Under the pieces are notes generated by a model. It had not been told where the DNA came from. It worked only from the letters and a program-made list of their open reading frames with translations, and ran no database searches. DNA of 7,054 nt from Candidatus Omnitrophota bacterium (lineage in GTDB: Bacteria; Omnitrophota; Gorgyraeia; JABMRN01): the NCBI GenBank assembly GCA_013202515.1, contig JABMRN010000033.1:1-7054 (forward strand), written 5' to 3'. Below, piece after piece: positions 1 through 4,866 of the stretch. A program made the translations under genes and the position numbers. Numbering within the stretch: position 1 is the stretch's first letter; the number at the start of each line of letters is the position of its first letter.

Positions 1-10
1 TATAATAAAT

Positions 11-88
11 GTGCCTGTAGCTCAGTCTGGATAGCGCAACGGCCTACGAAGCCGTGTGTCGCAAGTTCAAATCTTGCCAGGCACGCCA
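11..88 (+). tRNA. tRNA-Arg (anticodon ACG), CCA encoded
   Basis: A full cloverleaf can be drawn. The acceptor stem pairs 11-17 with 78-84 in seven Watson-Crick pairs. The anticodon stem is 39-43 with 51-55, around loop CTACGAA with anticodon ACG at 46-48. The T arm is GCAAG 61-65 with CTTGC 73-77 around TTCAAAT. The discriminator is G85 and CCA is encoded at 86-88. The anticodon ACG reads CGU as transcribed. After A34 is deaminated to inosine it reads CGU, CGC and CGA, and that reaction is done by TadA, encoded immediately downstream. The D stem (20-23 with 34-37) contains one apparent U-C mismatch (T22 opposite C35, standard pair 12-23). Confidence 0.96.
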
Positions 89-124
89 TTAACAAATGTA
101 GATTCCAACCAATTATTTTTTCTT

Positions 125-598
125 ATGCCCAGTCACGAAACATACATGAAGGAAGCACTAAAGCAGGCAAAGACTGCCTTTGAGAAAGAGGAAGTTCCTG
201 TCGGGGCTGTCATTGTCTATAATCATCAGATTATTGCTCGCGCTCACAATCAGATTAAAGCGTTAAAGGATCCTACAGCCCATGCAGAAATGATCGCGAT
301 AACTCAGGCCGCTGCATTCTTAAAAAACGAGAGATTGAAAGACTGTGACGTATATGCTACAATAGAGCCTTGTCCAATGTGCGCTGGGGCTTTTGTTTTG
401 GCAAGAATAAGAAATCTTTATTTTGCGGCAAAAGATCCGAAATCAGGCGCCGCTGGTTCAGTAGTAAATATTTTACAGAATAATAAATTAAATCACAGAG
501 TAAATGTTAAATCCGAAATATTGGAAGAAGAGGCGCGCTCTTTAATGCAGGAATTTTTTAGAAAGAAGCGTAGCTTACAGGGATTCCTTACTACCTAA
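125..598 (+). CDS. tadA: tRNA-specific adenosine deaminase TadA
   Basis: TadA is the zinc-dependent enzyme that converts A34 to inosine in tRNA-Arg(ACG), allowing one tRNA to read CGU, CGC and CGA. The product is 157 residues, normal for the family. The cytidine/deoxycytidylate deaminase fold shows both zinc motifs: HAE (H53 as ligand, E55 as proton shuttle) and PCPMC (C83 and C86 as ligands). The family motif VPVGAV lies at 24-29 and the conserved Asn is N42. I chose the ATG at 125 because the product then starts with the usual short leader before MKEALKQAK. An upstream GTG at 56 would translate the 3' half of the tRNA gene, and the ATG at 146 would trim the N-terminal helix. No Shine-Dalgarno precedes 125; the leader is U-rich (T6 at 116-121). 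The gene lies 36 bp after tRNA-Arg(ACG) and 54 bp before tRNA-Ser. Confidence 0.95.
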   Translation: MPSHETYMKEALKQAKTAFEKEEVPVGAVIVYNHQIIARAHNQIKALKDPTAHAEMIAITQAAAFLKNERLKDCDVYATIEPCPMCAGAFVLARIRNLYFAAKDPKSGAAGSVVNILQNNKLNHRVNVKSEILEEEARSLMQEFFRKKRSLQGFLTT

Positions 599-608
599 GC
601 TAAAACGC
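568..608 (+). other. Imperfect inverted repeat over the tadA stop codon
   Basis: TAGCTTA at 571-577 pairs exactly with TAAGCTA at 596-602. It is extended by GCG 568-570 with CGC 606-608 across a three-base AAA bulge. The loop is about 18 nt and the tadA TAA stop (596-598) lies in the 3' arm. There is no T-run afterwards, so it does not look like a standard intrinsic terminator. It could be an RNA processing or 3'-end stabilising structure between tadA and tRNA-Ser, or chance. Confidence 0.25.
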
Positions 609-652
609 CTAACTAGGGATGCAAGGTTTCCATAATTAAATAGATGGATTTC

Positions 653-748
653 GGAGAGGTAGCCTAGTCCGGTTTAAGGCAGTGGTTTGCTAAACCACCG
701 TACTGGTTAAAGCTGGTACCGAGAGTTCAAATCTCTCCCTCTCCGCCA
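653..748 (+). tRNA. tRNA-Ser (anticodon GCU), CCA encoded
   Basis: This is a class II tRNA with a long variable arm. The acceptor stem GGAGAGG 653-659 pairs with CCTCTCC 738-744. The D stem is GCCT 662-665 with AGGC 677-680. The anticodon stem GTGGT 682-686 pairs with ACCAC 694-698 around loop TTGCTAA, anticodon GCT at 689-691, reading AGC and AGU. The variable arm (699-720) has a GTAC/GTAC stem. The T arm is GAGAG 721-725 with CTCTC 733-737. The discriminator is G745 and CCA is encoded at 746-748. dnaX starts 17 bp downstream, so tRNA 3' processing would also define the 5' end of a dnaX message if they are co-transcribed. Confidence 0.97.
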
Positions 749-765
749 CTACCACAACTTTAACT

Positions 766-2478
766 ATGTATATACCATTAGCCAGAAGATACAGACCTCA
801 GAATTTCGACGAAATTGTCGGCCAGGAACACATATCAAAAACCCTTAAAAACGCAATCACAATGGATAAGCTTGCGCACGCCTATATTTTTACGGGTGCA
901 CGCGGCATTGGAAAGACTTCAACGGCCAGGATTTTTGCAAAAGGCCTAAACTGCGAAAAGGGTCCTACAGAAAAACCGTGCAATGAATGTGTCACTTGCC
1001 AACAAATCACAAAGGGCGTGAGCTTTGATGTGCTTGAAATAGACGGCGCCTCAAACAGGGGCATTGATGAAATCAGAAACCTTAGAGAGAACGTAAAGCT
1101 TAAACCTGCCTCAGGCATTTATAGAATTTACATAATAGACGAAGTGCATATGCTTACCACCGAGGCATTTAACGCACTCTTAAAAACACTCGAAGAACCT
1201 CCAGAACATGTAAAATTCATGTTTGCTACAACAAGGCCGCATAAAGTTTTGCCTACCATTCTTTCAAGGTGTCAGCGTTTTGATTTTAGGATGATTGCTG
1301 CACCGCATATTATAGAAAAATTGAAAGAGATTGCCAAAATCGAAAAGATAACAATCGGTGACGATGCGTTGTTTTTAATAGCCAAGAATGCCAGCGGCAG
1401 CCTAAGAGACGCAGAAATGATGCTGGATCAACTGGCCAGTTTTGCAAAAGGAAAAATCGCAGCCCAGGATATATCCAGGATATTCGGAACGCTGGAGCAG
1501 GATGCATTTATAAAGATTTCAGAGGCAATGCTAACTAATGACGGATCTGCCATACTGAAAATGATAGATGAGCTTATAAACAGCGGAAGAGAGCCAATGC
1601 TTATAGCGTCGTCTTTAGTAGAACATTTTAGAAACCTAATCGTTCTTTCGCTTTCAAAAGATGCGGCAGGCCATGTATTAATGGGTGAGGATGAAAGAAA
1701 TAAATTAAAGGTCTTAAGTTCAAAATTTAGCGTCGATGAATTATTTTATGCGGTGTACGCGCTTTCAAGCACTATGGACTTTATAGCGAAAACAAACCTT
1801 GGCAAGATACCGCTAGAGATAACCCTCCTTAAATTATGTCGCATGAAAGAACTTCTTCCAATTGATGAGGCCATGAAAAAGATTTCACAGCTTGAGAATC
1901 TTTTATCTGGAAAACAGCTTGTTCGGGAGGAGCCTAAAAAAAATTATGTCAATCCTGCCCCTCCAGATAAGATCGAGCCCGAAATTCAAGAACCCAATCC
2001 CCAGATTTCCAAGCCCGCGCTAGTTGTCAATGAAGAGCCTATTCAAAAATCGCTTAATGCTAACTTATTGCGCCTTAAAGGAATATGGCCTGAGGTTTTG
2101 CGCGAGGTTAAAAGCAAAAAAATGTCTATCGGCTCTTACTTAGAAGAAGGCGTTCTTTTAGAGATTAAGGATAATGAAGCAACAATAGGTTTTTCAAAGT
2201 CCAACTCCTTGCACAAGGAGGTTCTTGATACCAAGCCGAATAAAGATATTATCACAATGGCCATAAAACAGCTTTTAGGGGTGGAACTTTCCGTAGATTT
2301 AGTATCCGCTAATATAGAGGTGCAAGGCTCAGAGGAGGAAGCTGTTGCCGCACCTATCGAAGAAAGGGTAGTACCAGCTGCCTATGAAAAGGCAGACCCC
2401 ATAATAGAGGCAGCAGCCGGTATCTTTAACGGAAGGGTTATAAAAAATGATTTTGTAAAAGAGGAAAATAAAAAATGA
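766..2478 (+). CDS. dnaX: DNA polymerase III subunit gamma/tau DnaX
   Basis: This is the clamp-loader ATPase of the replicative polymerase: it opens and loads the beta clamp, and its tau C-terminus links the loader to polymerase and helicase. It has 570 residues. The N-terminal LARRYRPQ and VGQEH motifs are typical. Walker A GARGIGKT is at 44-51. A zinc module uses C63, C72, C75 and C78. Walker B and DEVH are at 125-128, sensor 1 Thr at 155-156, the SRC arginine finger at 167-169 and the sensor 2 Arg at R214. The AAA+ core and lid are followed by helical domain III to about residue 370, then a Pro/Glu-rich linker (about 385-430). A C-terminal domain starting near LKGIWPEVL resembles the tau ends of other bacteria. 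The start matches family N-termini but has no Shine-Dalgarno, lying 17 bp after tRNA-Ser. An A8 run at codons 391-393 may cause frameshifting (separate entry). The stop overlaps recR. Confidence 0.96.
   Translation: MYIPLARRYRPQNFDEIVGQEHISKTLKNAITMDKLAHAYIFTGARGIGKTSTARIFAKGLNCEKGPTEKPCNECVTCQQITKGVSFDVLEIDGASNRGIDEIRNLRENVKLKPASGIYRIYIIDEVHMLTTEAFNALLKTLEEPPEHVKFMFATTRPHKVLPTILSRCQRFDFRMIAAPHIIEKLKEIAKIEKITIGDDALFLIAKNASGSLRDAEMMLDQLASFAKGKIAAQDISRIFGTLEQDAFIKISEAMLTNDGSAILKMIDELINSGREPMLIASSLVEHFRNLIVLSLSKDAAGHVLMGEDERNKLKVLSSKFSVDELFYAVYALSSTMDFIAKTNLGKIPLEITLLKLCRMKELLPIDEAMKKISQLENLLSGKQLVREEPKKNYVNPAPPDKIEPEIQEPNPQISKPALVVNEEPIQKSLNANLLRLKGIWPEVLREVKSKKMSIGSYLEEGVLLEIKDNEATIGFSKSNSLHKEVLDTKPNKDIITMAIKQLLGVELSVDLVSANIEVQGSEEEAVAAPIEERVVPAAYEKADPIIEAAAGIFNGRVIKNDFVKEENKK
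1925..1970 (+). other. Candidate dnaX slippage site (A8) with SD-like stimulator
   Basis: The run A8 at 1936-1943 begins on a codon boundary, giving AAA AAA AAT in frame. The heptamer A AAA AAT (1938-1944) fits the X XXY YYZ form used for -1 frameshifting. A purine stretch GGGAGGAG lies just upstream at 1925-1932, as an SD-like element does before the E. coli dnaX slip site. In the -1 frame a TAA stop appears at 1968-1970, eight codons after the slip. The product would be about 401 residues, keeping the ATPase core, domain III and the start of the linker, much like gamma. In the +1 frame a stop is at 2021-2023. This is the longest A run in the window. GGAGG (1926-1930) could alternatively pair with CCTCC (1960-1964). 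Function is inferred only. Confidence 0.45.
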
Positions 2479-3080
2479 AGGGCTTTCCACAGTCAATGAA
2501 TGCGCTTATTACTTATTTCGGCAAAATGCCTGGAATAGGCCCCAAGACAGCCCAAAGGCTGGCCTTTTTTATTTTAAAGACATCCGAGGAAAATGCCCGG
2601 AATTTTGCAGATGCCATACTTAAGGTAAAGGCGCAGGTAAGGTTTTGTTCTGTTTGTAACAACCTGAGCGATTCAAAGGTCTGCCACATATGTTCTAATC
2701 CCCAAAGGAATAAAGATGTAGTGTGTGTAGTGGAAAGGCCGAATGACGTAATTTCTATAGAAAAAATGGGTAAATATAACGGTGTTTACCATGTTCTCTT
2801 AGGTGCACTTTCGCCGTTAGACGGCATAGGCCCTAAAGACCTGAAGATTGTCGAGCTGATTAAGCGTATAAAAAGGGATACAATGAAAGAGGTTATTATT
2901 GCCACTGATTCCCATACAGAAGGGGAGGCCACAGCGCTTTATATTACAAAGCTCTTAAAAGGTACCGGTCTAAAGGTTACGAGAATTGCCTCAGGTATCC
3001 CCGTAGGTGCCAATCTCGAATATGCCGATCAAGCTACCCTCATGAAGGCATTTGAGGGAAGAGTGTCCGTAACGTCTTGA
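2475..3080 (+). CDS. recR: Recombination mediator protein RecR
   Basis: RecR acts with RecO (and RecF) to load RecA on single-stranded DNA at gaps during recombinational repair. The 201 residues match the family length. In order: a helix-hairpin-helix with PGIGPKTAQRLAF at 19-31; a four-Cys zinc finger (C58, C61, C70, C73); a Toprim domain starting near residue 82 with its Glu at E87 and the signature TDSHTEGEATALY at 144-156; and the C-terminal GIPVGANLEYADQ segment that normally ends RecR. Two family positions differ slightly from the common forms (TDSHTEGE rather than NPTVEGE, and GAN rather than GGD), which look like ordinary divergence. The start codon overlaps the dnaX stop (ATGA), implying translational coupling. 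The usual intervening ybaB/ebfC gene is missing. Confidence 0.96.
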   Translation: MKGFPQSMNALITYFGKMPGIGPKTAQRLAFFILKTSEENARNFADAILKVKAQVRFCSVCNNLSDSKVCHICSNPQRNKDVVCVVERPNDVISIEKMGKYNGVYHVLLGALSPLDGIGPKDLKIVELIKRIKRDTMKEVIIATDSHTEGEATALYITKLLKGTGLKVTRIASGIPVGANLEYADQATLMKAFEGRVSVTS

Positions 3081-3105
3081 CAAAACAGCCTATATAATGT
3101 AAATT
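3077..3105 (+). promoter_or_regulatory. Possible sigma-70-type promoter
   Basis: A perfect -35 hexamer TTGACA (3077-3082) overlaps the recR stop codon and is followed after 17 bp by TAAATT (3100-3105), four of six matches to TATAAT. Better -10 matches nearby (TATAAT at 3093, 3110 and 3140) have spacings of 10, 27 and 57 bp from this -35, so they would need other -35 elements. The position fits transcription of the membrane-protein/por unit separately from recR. The region is A+T-rich, so single hexamers are weak evidence. Confidence 0.45.
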
Positions 3106-3145
3106 ATAGTATAATTAAGTCGAGCATACTATGCACTAGTATAAT
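3106..3145 (+). repeat. TAGTAT repeats in the intergenic region
   Basis: TAGTATAAT occurs twice in direct orientation, at 3107-3115 and 3137-3145, exactly 30 bp apart. An inverted copy of the core lies between them as ATACTAT (3126-3132), which pairs with ATAGTAT at 3106-3112 around a 13-nt loop. Each direct copy contains a TATAAT hexamer. This could be tandem promoters, operator half-sites near the promoter, or a weak A+T-rich hairpin in the leader. No regulator can be named. Confidence 0.4.
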
Positions 3146-3159
3146 AACAGGGGCAAAAA

Positions 3160-3166
3160 AAGGAGG
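3160..3166 (+). promoter_or_regulatory. Strong ribosome binding site
   Basis: AAGGAGG lies 5 bases before the ATG at 3172. It is the best Shine-Dalgarno match upstream of any start in the window. tadA, dnaX and porC have none, and porD and porA have only partial matches. It fixes the start of the membrane protein. Confidence 0.85.
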
Positions 3167-3171
3167 ATCAT

Positions 3172-3960
3172 ATGGGTATAGTACAGTCAATCGGGAAGGG
3201 TTTTTCCTTATCAACCAAGCTATTGGTTATTGCTCTCATATTTTTTATTTTTAATTTTGTTATGGGTCTTATGATGCTTCCCTTTACAGGTCCAACGGGA
3301 GCGACGAATCCACAGTTAATGCCCGTGACGCTTCTTTTAAGTCTTATATCTGTATTGATCTTTATTTTCTTACAAGGCGGGGCGCTTGGCGCTATAAGAG
3401 ATATGATAAAGAATAACTCTTTTTCTTTATCAAGTTTTGTTGCTAACGGAAAAAAGTACTATTTAAGAATTCTGGGTCTTTTTGCTATTATTCTTTTACT
3501 GGCACTTGCCCTCATTATTATAATTGCTTTGATTTCAGGTGGCCTTCTTGCGGTTGCCAATAATGCGTTTACGCGGTCGCTTCTGACGGCAATTATAATA
3601 GTAATTTCGGTTTGCGCAGTAATACTGCTTCTTTTCCCGATTTACAGCATTATATTAGAGGATAAAGGTCCGATAGCAGCGATAAAGAAGGGTATTCAAG
3701 TAAGCATGCAGAATTTCTGGAAGGCCATGGGGCTATTTCTACTACTACTGCTTATTGCTTTTGTGTTGGCTTTTCTGGTTGGGGTAGTCGGAGCCTTACT
3801 AGCGGGAGCGCTTCCTTTAAAGGTAGGTCAGGCCGTGATGTTGTTCGTAAACAGTGCTCTTCAGTCATATTTATCTGTTGTCATGATGACTGCCTTTATG
3901 TCTTTTTATCTTGGTTTATGCTCTAAGGAGAATGTCAGCGAAGGTCCTACTCCTGCGTGA
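3172..3960 (+). CDS. Six-helix integral membrane protein of unknown function
   Basis: I do not recognise a characterised family. The 262-residue product is strongly hydrophobic, with about six predicted transmembrane stretches near residues 15-38, 50-75, 97-125, 135-160, 184-212 and 218-248. There is no cleavable signal peptide and no catalytic motif. A short polar link (about 78-95, with FVANGKKYY) and a second one (about 161-183, ILEDKGPIAAIKKGIQVS) resemble the loops of bacterial DUF975/DUF4013-like or glycerophosphodiester-phosphodiesterase membrane-domain proteins. That assignment is by general pattern only. The ATG has an excellent Shine-Dalgarno. porC starts 13 bp after its stop, so it is probably co-transcribed with the oxidoreductase genes, but nothing in its sequence suggests a redox role: there are few Cys and no haem or iron-sulfur motif. 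Confidence 0.8.
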   Translation: MGIVQSIGKGFSLSTKLLVIALIFFIFNFVMGLMMLPFTGPTGATNPQLMPVTLLLSLISVLIFIFLQGGALGAIRDMIKNNSFSLSSFVANGKKYYLRILGLFAIILLLALALIIIIALISGGLLAVANNAFTRSLLTAIIIVISVCAVILLLFPIYSIILEDKGPIAAIKKGIQVSMQNFWKAMGLFLLLLLIAFVLAFLVGVVGALLAGALPLKVGQAVMLFVNSALQSYLSVVMMTAFMSFYLGLCSKENVSEGPTPA

Positions 3961-3971
3961 CAATTAATTGT
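3960..3971. promoter_or_regulatory. Perfect 12-bp palindrome before porC
   Basis: ACAATTAATTGT is an exact palindrome that starts on the last base of the preceding stop codon and ends 2 bases before the porC ATG. It occupies the place where a Shine-Dalgarno would be expected. As RNA it could form at most a 4-bp stem with a 4-nt loop. As DNA it could be an operator half-site pair. Short A+T palindromes also arise by chance. Confidence 0.3.
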
Positions 3972-3973
3972 TG

Positions 3974-4546
3974 ATGAAAACATTATTTGAAGTCAGATGG
4001 CACGGCCGTGGTGGTCAGGGTGCCAAAACGGCGGCCCAGTTTTTGGCCGAAGCCGCTTTAGAAACCGGAAAATATATACAGGCATTTCCAGAATACGGTC
4101 CTGAACGTGCCGGTGCTCCCATAAAGTCGTATACTCGAATAAGCGATTCGCCGATAAACATTCATTCCCCCGTAACTAATCCGGAGATCGTAGCTGTCAT
4201 AGACCCAACTTTACTAGATTCGGTAGATGTTACCGAAGGTCTTTGTGATGATGGGGCGCTGATTGTAAATACAAGCCAGAGCCCTGAAGAGATTCGAAAT
4301 AAGTTAAAATTAAAAAAGGTTCGGATTGCCACATGTGATGCTACTAAGATATCTCTTGAGACGCTTGGTGTTCCGATGCCTAATACGCCGATGCTTGGAG
4401 CCCTTTTAAAGGTAGTAGCGTTAGTGCCAATTGAAAAAATTAAAGAACAGATAGAGCATAAATTCCTGAAGAAAATAGGCAAAGAAAAGACCGAGGCGAA
4501 CATAAAAGGGTTAAAAAGAGCATACGAAGAAGTAAAGATCGGATGA
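3974..4546 (+). CDS. porC: Pyruvate:ferredoxin oxidoreductase, gamma subunit
   Basis: This is the gamma subunit (also named PorG) of the four-subunit enzyme that oxidises pyruvate with CoA to acetyl-CoA and CO2, reducing ferredoxin, or runs in reverse. The 190 residues correspond to the catalytic-domain piece that binds CoA in fused enzymes. Visible signatures are WHGRGGQGAK at 9-18, FPEYGPERAGAP at 38-49 and PNTPMLGALLK near 136-146. I chose the ATG at 3974, since the product begins with the usual few residues before the GRGGQG motif. Tandem TTG codons at 3968 and 3971 are possible upstream starts but have no ribosome site either. It heads the gamma-delta-alpha-beta gene order seen in other anaerobes and ends 10 bp before porD. 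The related 2-oxoisovalerate and indolepyruvate enzymes share this family; the neighbours favour pyruvate. Confidence 0.93.
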   Translation: MKTLFEVRWHGRGGQGAKTAAQFLAEAALETGKYIQAFPEYGPERAGAPIKSYTRISDSPINIHSPVTNPEIVAVIDPTLLDSVDVTEGLCDDGALIVNTSQSPEEIRNKLKLKKVRIATCDATKISLETLGVPMPNTPMLGALLKVVALVPIEKIKEQIEHKFLKKIGKEKTEANIKGLKRAYEEVKIG

Positions 4547-4556
4547 TAGGAACAAT

Positions 4557-4832
4557 ATGAAGAAGAAGGGTTGGAAGGAAATTGCCATAGGCGGGCTCAT
4601 AGATAAAGGTGGTACTGCCAAGGAATACAACACCGGCAGCTGGAGAACCTTTAAGCCTGTCGTTGATAAAACTAAATGTATAAATTGCCTGCAATGCTGG
4701 ATATATTGTCCGGATTCCTCCATTAAGGTCAAAGATGGAAAGATGGAGGGATTTGACTATGATCATTGCAAGGGTTGCGGTATATGCGCCGCTATTTGCC
4801 CTGTTAAGTGCATTAAGATGGAAAAGGGATAA
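4557..4832 (+). CDS. porD: Pyruvate:ferredoxin oxidoreductase, delta subunit (2[4Fe-4S])
   Basis: This 91-residue ferredoxin-like subunit passes electrons from the thiamine site and proximal cluster to external ferredoxin. Residues 1-34 form the delta-specific N-terminal extension containing GSWRTFKPVVD, which separates it from free ferredoxins. Two CxxCxxCxxxCP motifs follow: C41, C44, C47, C51 and C71, C74, C77, C81. By family rule each cluster takes three Cys from one motif and the last from the other. C85 is an extra Cys after the second motif. AGGA at 4548-4551 lies 5 bases before the ATG and serves as a partial ribosome site. It sits between the gamma and alpha genes, as expected. Confidence 0.95.
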   Translation: MKKKGWKEIAIGGLIDKGGTAKEYNTGSWRTFKPVVDKTKCINCLQCWIYCPDSSIKVKDGKMEGFDYDHCKGCGICAAICPVKCIKMEKG

Positions 4833-4851
4833 GTCCTAAGAGATGCGTGTT

Positions 4852-4856
4852 AAGGA
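4852..4856 (+). promoter_or_regulatory. Ribosome site favouring the inner porA start
   Basis: AAGGA lies 10 bases before the ATG at 4867, with further purines (GAGAAG) directly adjacent. The in-frame ATG at 4843 has only TAAGAG nearby and AGGG 14 bases away, so the inner start is the better supported of the two. Confidence 0.4.
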
Positions 4857-4866
4857 AAAAGAGAAG

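Noticed and set aside
1..6. TATAAT as a -10 box for tRNA-Arg
   Set aside because: A transcription start about 7 bases after the hexamer would fall inside the mature tRNA (which begins at 11), and the -35 would lie outside the window.
56..124. In-frame upstream extension of tadA from GTG at 56
   Set aside because: It starts inside the tRNA-Arg anticodon arm region and would translate the tRNA 3' half; the added residues have no counterpart in TadA.
609..652. Promoter for tRNA-Ser using CATAAT at 631-636
   Set aside because: The -10 is decent and well placed, but no credible -35 lies 16-18 bp upstream, so I could not support it.
599..652. SRP RNA gene between tadA and dnaX
   Set aside because: The gap outside the tRNA is only 54 bp, and no SRP-type hairpin is seen.
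2116..2122. Second A-run (A7) in dnaX as a slip site
   Set aside because: It encodes Lys-Lys-Met inside the C-terminal domain, past the linker, with no upstream SD-like element, so it is a weaker candidate than the A8 run.
4162..4766. Minus-strand open frames across porC and porD
   Set aside because: They are antisense to genes with clear family motifs and show no recognisable protein features or ribosome sites.
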